From the NCBI GenBank assembly GCA_013288045.1, contig JABDCP010000001.1, positions 75,736 to 139,735 of the forward strand: a stretch of DNA of 64,000 bases. The letters are read 5' to 3'. Numbering within the stretch: the stretch's first letter is position 1; every line of letters starts with the position of its first letter. This DNA is from Candidatus Babelota bacterium. GTDB lineage: Bacteria; Babelota; Babeliae; Babelales; Babelaceae. Under the pieces are notes generated by a model. That model did not search any database and was not told the DNA's origin. It saw nothing but the letters and a program-made list of their open reading frames with translations. This document shows, piece after piece, positions 55,087 through 63,897 of this stretch. The position numbers were made by a program, and so were the translations under genes.

Positions 55087-56265
55087 ATGCACCAGTCAAG
55101 CATCTTGTATACGAGAGAATACTTCACTCAAAGATTCATAGTCGTTCCTATTATGCTCAGTTTCTTAAGCGCATGGGCATGCATTGGCGGCATCTGGTGT
55201 GCATCGACCCTTTCAACCAACCATACCATTCTTGTTAGTATCTTCATAACCATTATAAGTTTTCTGTGGCTCAAAAGAAGGTCTCATTGCCTTATACTCC
55301 TAGGCTTCTTTATCGCTGGAGCATATCGTTTTACCACCTACGATGCTTCATTTCAGGCAAGCGCTCAATTTTTCCAGGATCATGCTCATCAAGCGCTCTC
55401 AGGAACCGCTCTAGTCATCGACCAAGAAATTCAGCATGGTAAAAGATATCCTATCTGTTTGACCATCAGAATTCTCTCTTTTAACAAACTTAAGGGGACT
55501 CCTGCGCATACTGTTATCAAGCTGTACCTTCTTAAAAAACCCTCCCTATTGCCTGGCGATGAACTTCAATTCAAAGGCCTTATATGCAAAAGAACGACCG
55601 ATTCATCATATGAAAAGTATCTTTTTAAAGAGGGAATTGTAACAGCGATCTATTCAGATAGAATTGTATACAAACGAATTGCCCGCCCCTGGTTCAGCCC
55701 AAGAAGATGGTGCATACACAAGAGAGAAAGCATGATGAAACATCTTCTGCAGAAGATGTCACCAAAATCTGGCGCTCTTTTTTCAACCCTTTTTATGGGG
55801 GGTAAGGCACCAACGCATCACAAGGAACTCCGCAGTATTTTTTCTTACTGGGGCATTGTCCACTTCCTTGCTCGGTCTGGATTACATGTTATGGTCCTCA
55901 TAGGCGTCTGGAGAACCTTTTTAGTCTACCTTCGCATTCCTTGGGCAATAAGCCAGATCATTCTACTTCTTATACTAGGCTTTTATTACCTCCTTTCATG
56001 GTCAAGCATCTCATTTATACGAGCGTGCATAGCATGGTTTTGTTATCAATGTTTTATATACATAGGACGAACACCAAGAATCCTCCATATACTCGCCCTA
56101 ACAACCCTGATTGTGTTGCTTAACAATCCTTATCAGCTTTTCTTTCTCGATTTTCAATTGAGCTTTGGATTAACCTGTGCTCTTGCCTGGTGGCAGGAGG
56201 CATATTATCAGCATACGTGCTCTATCGCTATAGGTGCACTCAATAAGCCAATCACTCACGAATAA
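55087..56265 (+). CDS. comEC: ComEC-like competence protein, C-terminally short
   Basis: The 392-residue membrane protein has the ComEC N-terminal DUF4131/OB-like region (…GTALVIDQEIQHGKRYPICLTIRI… and LLPGDELQFKGLI) and the start of the competence domain (ALFSTLFMGGKAP, GIVHFLARSGLHVMVL, SISFIRACIAWF, LNNPYQLFFLDFQLSFGLTCALAWW). Normal ComEC proteins are about 700-800 residues with more helices and a metallo-beta-lactamase-like domain. Both are missing. ComEC forms the DNA uptake channel. The gene ends at a normal stop, and the following 300 nt show no continuation. There is no clear ribosome-binding site. Confidence 0.82.
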   Translation: MHQSSILYTREYFTQRFIVVPIMLSFLSAWACIGGIWCASTLSTNHTILVSIFITIISFLWLKRRSHCLILLGFFIAGAYRFTTYDASFQASAQFFQDHAHQALSGTALVIDQEIQHGKRYPICLTIRILSFNKLKGTPAHTVIKLYLLKKPSLLPGDELQFKGLICKRTTDSSYEKYLFKEGIVTAIYSDRIVYKRIARPWFSPRRWCIHKRESMMKHLLQKMSPKSGALFSTLFMGGKAPTHHKELRSIFSYWGIVHFLARSGLHVMVLIGVWRTFLVYLRIPWAISQIILLLILGFYYLLSWSSISFIRACIAWFCYQCFIYIGRTPRILHILALTTLIVLLNNPYQLFFLDFQLSFGLTCALAWWQEAYYQHTCSIAIGALNKPITHE

Positions 56266-56518
56266 TCAATATTTCTCGGTTGAGCAAGCGACTGCTTGAT
56301 TCGCCATGATTTCACTATACATCTGCTTAGGGTTTCTATCATAGGTAATTCACCCAATACGACACATTGATAAAATTTTAATACTTCATTATTTCTATGA
56401 GCATCGTAGTAAAATTTATGGTTAAACTTTGAAAAAACTTCTCTAAATGGCCTGTTTCCTACCTTTCAGGCCCAGAATCCATTTCATTATTAATTTAAAA
56501 TAAAAAAAATAATTATCA
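56266..56518. other. AT-rich intergenic region
   Basis: I see no gene or stable structure here. The last part is almost pure A/T and merges into the promoter of the C11 peptidase gene. Confidence 0.5.
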
Positions 56519-56548
56519 TTGATATTTCAAATATATATTTAATATACT
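56519..56548 (+). promoter_or_regulatory. Promoter of the C11 peptidase gene
   Basis: TTGATA at 56519-56524 and TATACT at 56543-56548 are separated by 18 nt. The predicted start near 56555 gives a leader of only about 13 nt that holds AGGGAG before the ATG. Confidence 0.55.
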
Positions 56549-56567
56549 GAAAGCAATAAGGGAGAAT

Positions 56568-57929
56568 ATGATGAAATCAAATAAACTCATTTGGACAATT
56601 CTTTGGATAACCGTATGCCTAGAAGGCACTCGAATATTTGCTCACGACGAATATCGCTTATACAGGAGACCTCCAGCGAAGTCGGTATTGGTAATTATCT
56701 ACATGGCAGCTCGCAATGATCTTTCATTGTATGCTGAAGCTCATATTCGCCAGCTGCTTAATTTAGGTGCATCTGATCGGGTAAAACTTTTTGTGCACTT
56801 AGACTTACAAAAGAGCGATGAGCCCCTTGTTACCAAGAATTTTTTCGTTGAAAAGGACAAACTTCTACCCGTAGGCAGTGATAGCCCCATGGATAGTGGA
56901 AAAAAAGAAACACTCATCAATGCCGCTTCTATGGCATATGAGCAGTTCCCTGCAGATGAAGTCGTACTTGTCTTATCAAATCATGGAACGGGCACATTAG
57001 AACCGATGGTTGCACCATCCATACGCCAATGGGAATTATGGCATGTCGATGAGCGATCAGGCAAAATCGATCTTGACCAGTCAATAGGATACATTGATCG
57101 TTTTTCTCCAGGTGAAGGCTCCTATAATGAACCTAAAGGAATATGTTTCGATGATTCTACAGGTCACTACCTTACCACCAAAGATTTAACTGATGCAATC
57201 GAGCATATCTCACAACAGGTAATACACAAAAAGTTCAGCATCATTGCTTGCGATGCTTGCTTAATGTCAGGAATCGAAATCTTTACTGGACTCCATCCCT
57301 TTGCAAACTTTTTTGTCGCTTCACAGGAAGTTGAACTCGGATTAGGGTATCAATATGACCATATTGTAGAGCCTCTTGTACGTAATAAGATTTGCTGTGG
57401 CGAGGAACTTGCTCGCCATTTTGTGCAGGCATACAGAGAGTACTATAGCCCTAAGATCGACTTTTATACTCATGCAGCTATCGATCTCTCCTATGCTCAA
57501 GCCCTCGAGACCAACATTGATAGCCTGGCGCTCTGTTTGAGCTACGGACTTACCCATCAAAAACAAAGATCAGTCAAAGAAGCAATACGATTAAGCAGAC
57601 ATAAAAAACACTGCATTCGCTTTAATGAACCAACTTACCTTGACCTAGGTAGCCTATATGCAAATCTTCTAATCAACGTTGATATATGTACCTTAAAAGG
57701 AGAGAATACAGACGTATTTAAGCAGGAACTTACTGCTATTCTTCACGAGGGGCTAACCATCATTAAAAAAGCGGTTAAAGCAAATGAGGTAGGCAATAAA
57801 CATGAACATGCCTCAGGTATATCGATCTATTTCCCTGAATTTTTGATTCATAAATCGTATAAAACAAATAGCTTTGCACAACGTACCCATTGGCTAGCCT
57901 TTCTTCAAGAATTTGTAACCTCCCAATAA
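56568..57929 (+). CDS. Exported clostripain-family (C11) cysteine peptidase
   Basis: The 453-residue protein has a signal peptide (cleavage likely near residue 25, …TRIFA) and a C11 peptidase domain. The catalytic pair is visible as LSNHGTG (His139) and ACDACLMSG (Cys231), with VLVIIYMAARNDLS at the domain start. C11 enzymes cleave after basic residues and often self-activate. Export suggests a role in host protein digestion or surface processing. The upstream promoter and AGGGAG support the start at 56568. Confidence 0.92.
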   Translation: MMKSNKLIWTILWITVCLEGTRIFAHDEYRLYRRPPAKSVLVIIYMAARNDLSLYAEAHIRQLLNLGASDRVKLFVHLDLQKSDEPLVTKNFFVEKDKLLPVGSDSPMDSGKKETLINAASMAYEQFPADEVVLVLSNHGTGTLEPMVAPSIRQWELWHVDERSGKIDLDQSIGYIDRFSPGEGSYNEPKGICFDDSTGHYLTTKDLTDAIEHISQQVIHKKFSIIACDACLMSGIEIFTGLHPFANFFVASQEVELGLGYQYDHIVEPLVRNKICCGEELARHFVQAYREYYSPKIDFYTHAAIDLSYAQALETNIDSLALCLSYGLTHQKQRSVKEAIRLSRHKKHCIRFNEPTYLDLGSLYANLLINVDICTLKGENTDVFKQELTAILHEGLTIIKKAVKANEVGNKHEHASGISIYFPEFLIHKSYKTNSFAQRTHWLAFLQEFVTSQ

Positions 57930-57961
57930 CCAAAAGGCCGCTAGCCCTCATGCGTGTTTTC

Positions 57962-57970
57962 TGCTATGAT
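57962..57970 (+). promoter_or_regulatory. Extended -10 of the uracil-DNA glycosylase gene
   Basis: TGC TATGAT is an extended -10 without a good -35. It places the transcript start near 57977, which excludes the GTG at 57954 and supports the ATG at 58014. Confidence 0.45.
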
Positions 57971-58013
57971 AAGAGGAAAAGGATACATTCCTCACACAAC
58001 ACGTAGACACACT

Positions 58014-58601
58014 ATGAACCCACGCGAATACAAAGAAGAGCTTTTAAAAGCACTCTATGCCCCCTATAAGAACTGCCAAGAATGCCACCTAGGCTTTACC
58101 GGAAGAAAAAATGTCGTCTTTGGTGAAGGAAATGCTGACGCTGAACTCCTATTCATAGGAGAAGGACCCGGAAGAGATGAAGATGAGCAAGGCCGCCCAT
58201 TTGTTGGCCGCTCAGGCCAGCTTCTCAATCGCGTTCTTGCTCAAGTTGGCATTGAGCGATCTGAGGTGTTTATCACCAATATCGTCAAATGCAGGCCCCC
58301 TAATAATAGAGCTCCGAGTCCCCAAGAGGCTGCTACCTGTATGGGTCTCTTCTTATATAACCAAATTAAGATCATTCGGCCTAAAATTATCTGCCCACTC
58401 GGTTCGATTGCGCTTAATAATCTTCTTGGTAAGCCTTGCTCGATCACTAAGCTTCGTGGGACCAACTTAGAGTGGGAAGGGTTCACCATTATACCTACCT
58501 ACCATCCCGCATATATATTGAGAAACCAAAGCCAAGCTCTCAGCTGGCTTGAAGATTTCAAGACACTAAAAAATGCCCTTTTAAGCGTGCAATCGAGATA
58601 G
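58014..58601 (+). CDS. udg: Family 4 uracil-DNA glycosylase
   Basis: The 195-residue enzyme has the family 4 motifs [16 protein letters not shown] (about 49-65), [13 protein letters not shown] and HPAYILRN (168-171), and the four cluster cysteines Cys21, Cys24, Cys93 and Cys109. It removes uracil arising from cytosine deamination. The start at 58014 follows the predicted promoter. There is no strong ribosome-binding site. The neighbouring intergenic region (58602-58999) is unusually structured. Confidence 0.95.
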   Translation: MNPREYKEELLKALYAPYKNCQECHLGFTGRKNVVFGEGNADAELLFIGEGPGRDEDEQGRPFVGRSGQLLNRVLAQVGIERSEVFITNIVKCRPPNNRAPSPQEAATCMGLFLYNQIKIIRPKIICPLGSIALNNLLGKPCSITKLRGTNLEWEGFTIIPTYHPAYILRNQSQALSWLEDFKTLKNALLSVQSR

Positions 58602-58943
58602 TTTCTCTTTGGCTGGAAAAGAAAAACCTTAGAAGGTTCCTAAGGTGAATACCGTGTGAATGAAATGGGGATAGGTGGTGCATAAAAAAGTAAGCCCCCT
58701 AGTTGTCCACCACAGATTCACCTATTCCCCACCACATAACCACCATTCATAAACGGCGCGAATATGCAGATTCAATCGATATTATCTAGAAGAAAACCCA
58801 TAGCCTATCCACCAAGATTCTTCCCCCTACTATAACTATATTTATATATACTATTATTATACATATATTATAGTTAGTAAGACTCATAAGAAGAAATCTT
58901 GCCACCCAAAGGTAAAGATCTAAGTTCTGTTTTTAGAAAAATC
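58602..58943. other. Structured and AT-rich intergenic region before nusA
   Basis: No gene is present. ACCTTAG and CTAAGGT (58626-58646) form a hairpin. GGGGATAGGTG (58667-58677) can pair with CACCTATTCCCC (58719-58730), and GGTGAAT (58644-58650) can pair with ATTCACC (58716-58722), so the two pairings exclude each other. A nearly pure A/T stretch follows at 58829-58876, with ACTATAA and TTATAGT at its ends. This may include the transcript end of the udg gene. Confidence 0.45.
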
Positions 58944-58952
58944 TGTTATAAT
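58944..58952 (+). promoter_or_regulatory. Promoter of nusA-infB
   Basis: TGT TATAAT is an extended consensus -10 with a weak -35. The leader to the GTG at 59000 is about 40 nt and ends with AAGGA 11 nt before the start. Confidence 0.6.
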
Positions 58953-58999
58953 TAGACCAATGCTCAAGTATTCTTAGTTGTTTACAAGGAACATAATAC

Positions 59000-60097
59000 G
59001 TGAAACTTTCCCAAGTTATCGAAGAGCTCGTTGAAGAAAGAGGTCTTGACCGATCAGTGTTAAGCGCTATCATTTGCGAAGGTCTTCTTGTTGCTTACAA
59101 AAAAAGGTATCCAGACCTTCCTTTAAACGTTGCCTACAATAAGAACTCTGATGAGTTAGAGGTTACGGTTGATAAAAAGGTCGTTCAAAACGTTGAAGAC
59201 GATTTGGCAGAAATAAGTCTTCGAAAAGCGCGGGCTGTTAAGAAAGATATAGATCTTGATGACATGATGCCCCTGCCTTTTGAGGGGCCAATCGGTCGTA
59301 TAGAGATCTTAAAAGCAAAACAAATAATTGCTCAAAAGATTCGCTCAATTGAGTACGAAGCCATCTATAATGAGTTTAAGCCCAAAGAAGGCACTATTGT
59401 GCATGGTGTTGTGCATAAGGCTGACCGACATGGGGTTACCGTTAAAATTGAGGACGCTTTAGCCTTCTTACCAAGATCTCTTCAGATCCCGGAAGAAAAA
59501 TATGTGGTTGGCTACTCTATTCGTGCCTTACTGAAAGAGGTGCTTACGGAGCCTCGCAATGAAAATCAGCTTATTCTCGATCGTTCTTCAGCCGAGTTTC
59601 TTATGAAGCTCTTTGAGCTTGAAGTTCCCGAGATCTTTGAAGGACTTGTGGAAATTAAACGTATTGTTCGAGCTCCAGGCTACAAATCCAAGATTGTGGT
59701 TGCTTCAAATGATCCTAATATTGACCCTGTAGGGACCTGTGTAGGTGTAGGTGGAGCCCGTATTAAGCCTATCTTGCGTGAGCTTGGCGCTGAGAAGATT
59801 GATATCATTGAGGCTACGACTTCGAAGGAAGAGCTTATTAGAAAATCACTGAAGCCTGCCGAGGTTAATCGTGTTGAGATTCTTGATGACAAAACGGCAA
59901 ATGTGTGGGTTGATGAGGATCAGCGTTCCGTAGCTATTGGTAAGATGGGCAAAAACATTGCTCTTGCCTCCCAGCTTACCGGGATGCAGCTCAACCTGGT
60001 TAAAAATGAAGCTACCACGGCAGAAGAGCTTTTTGAAGATAGTGACGAGGACGTTCAGCATGAAGAGTCTTCTCAGGAAGAAGCTGAAACTGAATAG
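59000..60097 (+). CDS. nusA: Transcription termination/antitermination factor NusA
   Basis: The 365-residue protein has the NusA N-terminal RNA-polymerase-binding domain (1-125), S1 domain (about 130-195, GTIVHGVVHKADRHGVTVKI) and two KH domains (about 200-340, with GVGGARIKPILREL and IGKMGKNIALASQLTG). The tail is acidic (…EDSDEDVQHEESSQEEAETE). It begins with GTG. NusA modulates pausing and termination. It lacks the C-terminal acidic repeats found in some proteobacteria. rimP is not upstream. infB follows after 32 nt. Confidence 0.96.
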   Translation: MKLSQVIEELVEERGLDRSVLSAIICEGLLVAYKKRYPDLPLNVAYNKNSDELEVTVDKKVVQNVEDDLAEISLRKARAVKKDIDLDDMMPLPFEGPIGRIEILKAKQIIAQKIRSIEYEAIYNEFKPKEGTIVHGVVHKADRHGVTVKIEDALAFLPRSLQIPEEKYVVGYSIRALLKEVLTEPRNENQLILDRSSAEFLMKLFELEVPEIFEGLVEIKRIVRAPGYKSKIVVASNDPNIDPVGTCVGVGGARIKPILRELGAEKIDIIEATTSKEELIRKSLKPAEVNRVEILDDKTANVWVDEDQRSVAIGKMGKNIALASQLTGMQLNLVKNEATTAEELFEDSDEDVQHEESSQEEAETE

Positions 60098-60129
60098 ATC
60101 TTTGGTTGCATGACTTAAGGAAAAAAAAT

Positions 60130-62286
60130 ATGGCGATACGCGTATATGAATTGTCGAAGAAGTTAGGCCTTACCAATAAAGAGCTTATAGATCTTTTGAA
60201 GGAGCATGGCTATTCTTTGGCAAGTATTGCCTTGGTACCGCCAGAAGCACAGGCTCTCGCAGAAAAGCTGATGGCAAAGGGAAGTCCTAAAGTCCAAAAG
60301 CCGCTGAGCAAAGAACCTGCTTCTCAAAAAGAACAACCCAAGATCGAATCTCCTAAGATGGAGTCTGTGGAGCAGCCAAAAGAACAGGCTAAAAAAGCTA
60401 TCGTTAAAAAAGTAGAAGCTTCTCAGGCACCAGCTCAAAAAGTTTCTCTAGAAAAAAAAGCTCCACAAAAACCTAGCCAACCAACTGTACAGGCTAAACC
60501 GACTGTCCAAAAAGCAGCAGCGCCTGTAATTCAAAAGAAAGTTATTGAGCAGCCTGAAACCAAGAAATCTGGATTGGAGCCGGGAACTGCATATGATGCG
60601 CCGATGACGGTAGGAGATTTTGCTGCAGCAGCAGGAGTTCCTGTAAGCGAAATTATTATTGCTCTTCTCAAGAAAGGTATTGCAGCACCGGTGACTCAGC
60701 TTTTGCCTGAAACAACAATTAGAGACCTTGCTACCTTGCATGGTCTTACTTTGGTAAAAAAAGAGACAGCACGGCAATCAAAAGAGATGCCCTTAGTTTC
60801 TCAAGAGGCTGCTGGAGAATGGAAAGAAAGATTGCCTATAGTAGTTGTGATAGGACATGTGGACCATGGTAAAACTACTCTGCTAGACTTTATTCGTAAG
60901 ACACGCGTAGCCTCACGTGAAAAAGGGGGCATAACGCAACATGTAGGGGCGTATGATGTTAAGACGAAACAGGGTGGAGTTATTTTTCTCGATACACCCG
61001 GCCATGAAGCTTTCTCATTAATACGTGTACGTGGAATTAAAGTGGCCGACATTGCAATTCTTATTGTAGCTGCAGATGACGGTATCATGCCTCAAACAGA
61101 AGAGGCGATTAATGCAGCTAAAGCAGCCGGCATTCCTATGGTTGTAGCGATTAACAAGATAGATAAAGCATCTCCTGCTCAAGTAGAAGCGGTTAAAAGT
61201 CAACTTGCGCGCCATAACTTGGTTCCTGAAGAATGGGGTGGGCAAACTATTGTCATGCCGATTTCAGCAAAAACGGGACAAGGTGTAGATGAGCTTCTTG
61301 ATGTGCTGGTGCTCCAGTCTCAAGTTATGGATCTTAAGGCGAATGTTACGGTTCCAGCGCGCGGCTATATCTTAGAATCAAAATTTGAAAAGGGCCGAGG
61401 CCCAGTAGCCACAGTTATTTGTCAGCATGGTGTTCTTAAGGTCGGCGATTATTTTATTGCTGGTGAAGCAACGGGGCGTGTAAGTTCTCTTGTTACCTCT
61501 GATGGTAAAAGGGTACAAAAAGTAGGACCTTCGGTGCCTGTGCAAGTTGCAGGATTTTCGGAGCTTCCTCATTCGGGGGATCTATTTGAGGTACATACGT
61601 CAAAAGTTATTAAAAAAGGTATTCCTGCTGCTCAGCAGCGGGCTGACCTATTGCTGCGCAAAGCTGGTGCTTCTCGAGAAGCAGATATCGATATTATCCT
61701 CAAAACTGATAATGTGTCATCGCGTGAGGCAGTTGCAGCATCTCTTTCCCGTCTAACTTCTAAACATGGTGCTATTTCAATTATTCAGTCTGGCGTAGGG
61801 GATATTACTGAAAGTGATGTTATGCTTGCAGCCGATACAGGAGCCTATATTTATGGGTTCGGAGTAAAAGTGCAACCTAATGCCATGGATCTTGTGCACA
61901 AAAAAGGTGTCGTCATTAAAACCTTCGATATCATCTATAAGCTGATAGAAGAAGTTGAGGCGCTCTTAGAATCAGGCAAACCTGTTGAAATGGTTACCAA
62001 GAAAATTGGTGAAGCAACAGTACTCAAGGTATTTGATATTAAGAATCTTGGTGTTATTGCGGGTTCTATTGTACGTGAAGGTCGCTTTACACGTAATGGC
62101 AAGGTAAAGGTGTACCGCGGTAAGGAAAAGATTGGTGAAGGCCCTATTAAGAGTCTCCAACGTGAAAAGAAAGCAGTGAAGGAAGTTCACTCGGGATTTG
62201 AATGTGGTTTCATGATTGAAGGGTTTAGTGATTTTGAGCCCGATGATCGTGTAGAATGCTACGAAGAAGTTCCCGTAACAAAATAG
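60130..62286 (+). CDS. infB: Translation initiation factor IF-2
   Basis: The 718-residue protein has an N-terminal IF-2N domain ([19 protein letters not shown]), a Lys/Ala/Pro/Gln-rich linker (about 55-145), a second IF-2N-like module, the G domain with GHVDHGKT (about 242-249), DTPGHEAF and NKID, and domains II-IV. It brings initiator tRNA to the ribosome. The start at 60130 has AAGGA about 9 nt upstream. A longer frame from 60106 lacks one. It is the last recognisable gene in the window. Confidence 0.97.
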   Translation: MAIRVYELSKKLGLTNKELIDLLKEHGYSLASIALVPPEAQALAEKLMAKGSPKVQKPLSKEPASQKEQPKIESPKMESVEQPKEQAKKAIVKKVEASQAPAQKVSLEKKAPQKPSQPTVQAKPTVQKAAAPVIQKKVIEQPETKKSGLEPGTAYDAPMTVGDFAAAAGVPVSEIIIALLKKGIAAPVTQLLPETTIRDLATLHGLTLVKKETARQSKEMPLVSQEAAGEWKERLPIVVVIGHVDHGKTTLLDFIRKTRVASREKGGITQHVGAYDVKTKQGGVIFLDTPGHEAFSLIRVRGIKVADIAILIVAADDGIMPQTEEAINAAKAAGIPMVVAINKIDKASPAQVEAVKSQLARHNLVPEEWGGQTIVMPISAKTGQGVDELLDVLVLQSQVMDLKANVTVPARGYILESKFEKGRGPVATVICQHGVLKVGDYFIAGEATGRVSSLVTSDGKRVQKVGPSVPVQVAGFSELPHSGDLFEVHTSKVIKKGIPAAQQRADLLLRKAGASREADIDIILKTDNVSSREAVAASLSRLTSKHGAISIIQSGVGDITESDVMLAADTGAYIYGFGVKVQPNAMDLVHKKGVVIKTFDIIYKLIEEVEALLESGKPVEMVTKKIGEATVLKVFDIKNLGVIAGSIVREGRFTRNGKVKVYRGKEKIGEGPIKSLQREKKAVKEVHSGFECGFMIEGFSDFEPDDRVECYEEVPVTK

Positions 62287-62311
62287 TAGTGTGTCGTACA
62301 CAACAACTATT
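62282..62311 (+). other. Hairpin at the infB stop codon
   Basis: AATAGT (62282-62287) pairs with ACTATT (62306-62311), and TGTGT pairs with ACACA inside it. No long T run follows, so it could be a weak terminator or an mRNA-end structure. Confidence 0.4.
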
Positions 62312-62500
62312 CCTCTTGTTTGAGTTCCAAACAGGTTTACGAATATGTCCTACAAGTGAGCACATTCGAAAGATAGTAAGGCTATTGTCGCGCAAAAGAT
62401 GTTTTTGTTGCGCAATGGTTGTTTTTACAGGAAAAAGACCAACTATTTAAAAAACAACGAAAACTAAGGCTTCTTTTTGTTGTTGCAGCGTGTGCTCTAA
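62312..62500. repeat. Short direct repeats upstream of the first 210-nt element
   Basis: TTGTCGCGCAA followed by AAGATGTTTT is repeated directly as TTGTTGCGCAA with TGGTTGTTTT (from about 62386, 17 of 21 identical). Similar TTGTTGC...GTTGTTTTTT blocks precede each of the three 210-nt elements. No gene is visible. Confidence 0.55.
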
Positions 62501-62712
62501 AACTAACTGTTGTTTTTTGTGCTCTATTACTAGAAACTTAGAATTGCTTTGATAGCGTGTAGCTTTAATAACTATCTTTCTCTCCCTTCAATAGTTATTA
62601 AACTTCCTCTAGAGAAGCTGCTTGTAAGAAAGTGTTAGTTAAAGACTCGTACGTTAAAATTATTCTACAATTCCTTCTTAGCTATTTAACGGGTCTTTAA
62701 CTACACGATCTT
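62501..62712. repeat. 210-nt structured element, copy 1
   Basis: This non-coding element can form hairpin A, with TTTAATAACTAT (62564-62575) paired to ATAGTTATTAAA (62591-62602), 12 bp with a 15-nt pyrimidine loop CTTTCTCTCCCTTCA. It can also form hairpin B, with TAGTTAAAGACTCG (62636-62649) paired to CGGGTCTTTAACTA (62690-62703), 14 bp extended by GTG/CAC. The region inside B holds CTACAATTCCTTCTTAGC. TCTTTAAC matches the core of rRNA boxA. No Rfam family is recognised. Strand is uncertain, and the plus strand is assumed because the G-U pairs work there. Confidence 0.8.
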
Positions 62713-63333
62713 AAAGTATCAGACACCTCACTGTATTTTCCACCCATTTAGATATAGCTCTTCTTTATACCGGTGCCTCTACAACCGATAAAATTTTTTA
62801 TGTACATGTTGTGCATCTCTAGACCGTTTTACTATCGAAGTATTGCCCTTTTCGATCTATCATCATTCATACATGAAAGATCTGTGAATTCACCGCGTTT
62901 GAACATAAGTCCCGCTTCGCTTTTAAAAAAAGCTCCGTTCACTCAATTGATGTCAATTCATCCAAACGGGCTTAAATGGCATTGATTAAAACCTTGTGGA
63001 CGACAAAAGGCCCCATTAAAATGGCATAGAATCTGCAATCATATAAAGCTCTTATAGAATGAAATTGTCAGATGATGTTCATTCTGAAGGCTCCCCCTTC
63101 AACTTTTCTGCATCTTGATTGTTTATGTACTATGCATTTCTTAATATCCTGGATATACGGCAATGCATCGTTGGGGAATTTTGGATCTGCATTACTTAAG
63201 TCTTAAGAGAATTGTGCAGATTTTTCTGCAGCAACATGGCGTTGTTAAGAGGTTGTTTTATGCAAAAAACACTCCGAAGGACAAAAATGCACGCAGTTAC
63301 CAACCTTTTTATGTTGTTGCTTGACGATGCGGG
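62713..63333. other. Spacer between elements 1 and 2
   Basis: About 620 nt without a convincing gene. A 70-codon frame at 62773-62985 has no ribosome-binding site and no motif. Small dyads occur, such as TGCAGA-TTTT-TCTGCA (63215-63230) and AATTGA-TG-TCAATT (62945-62958). The spacer shows no clear similarity to the next one. Confidence 0.6.
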
Positions 63334-63546
63334 AACTAAACTGTTGTTTTTTAGGCAAAATTCGTAGAAACTTAGAATTGCTTCCTAGTTAGTGTAGCTT
63401 TAATAACTATCTTTCTCTCCCTTCAATAGTTATTAGACTTTCTATATAGTGAGGCACTGCTTGTAAGAAAGTGTTAGTTAAGGACTCGTAATGTATACTA
63501 CAATTCCTTCTTAGCTATTTGCGGGTCTTTAACTATCACGATCTTT
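63334..63546. repeat. 210-nt structured element, copy 2
   Basis: It aligns with copy 1 along its whole length. Hairpin A is TTTAATAACTAT (63399-63410) and ATAGTTATTAGA (63426-63437), with one A to G change that makes a G-U pair. Hairpin B is TAGTTAAGGACTCG (63475-63488) and CGGGTCTTTAACTA (63522-63535), with one A to G change that also makes G-U. The 15-nt loop of A is identical. Sequence outside the paired parts is more variable. Confidence 0.85.
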
Positions 63547-63897
63547 TAGTCCCATCTCTTTTTCACCCCATAATCTCATCCTATTTTCAAAGTTGCCTTA
63601 GAAAAAATGCTTTCATGTGAGAGATTTCTTTAGGCCAAGCATCTTCCTCTTTTGAGATATGGAAACAACCCTAAAGACTGTTGCTCCAAGTGATGTTAAA
63701 AAACAGCCAGATATACCCTGACCCTTTCAATTTGAAAATTTTAGCGACGCCCCAGCTGCTTATTGTTTCAGTGAAGAGAAAGCGCGCGAAGCGCATCTTG
63801 TTGCTTTGTGGTTGCCTTTAAAATAAAAATACGTTATTTTAGAAATAGTCGCCTGGAAATAGCAGTTTTTGTGTTGTTTTATAATGTTGCGCAAGGC
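63547..63897. other. Spacer between elements 2 and 3
   Basis: About 350 nt with no gene visible. A hairpin TAAAATAA / TTATTTTA lies at 63819-63841. It is unrelated to the first spacer apart from the TTGTTGC-like sequence just before the next element. Confidence 0.6.

Noticed and set aside
56505-56530. Fur-box-like AATTATCATT
   Set aside because: Only about half of the palindrome is matched and the surroundings are almost pure A/T.
58700-58876. Possible replication origin (CCACCA repeats with an AT-rich tract)
   Set aside because: The repeats match the DnaA box at only about 7 of 9 positions, no dnaA or dnaN is nearby, and genes on both sides run the same way.
62773-62985. 70-codon open frame between the repeated elements
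   Set aside because: It has no ribosome-binding site and no motif, and it lies in a region that otherwise does not code. It is probably chance.
62501-63546. The repeated elements as CRISPR or intrinsic terminators
   Set aside because: Units are about 210 nt with spacers of about 350-620 nt, unlike CRISPR, and the hairpins are not followed by T runs.
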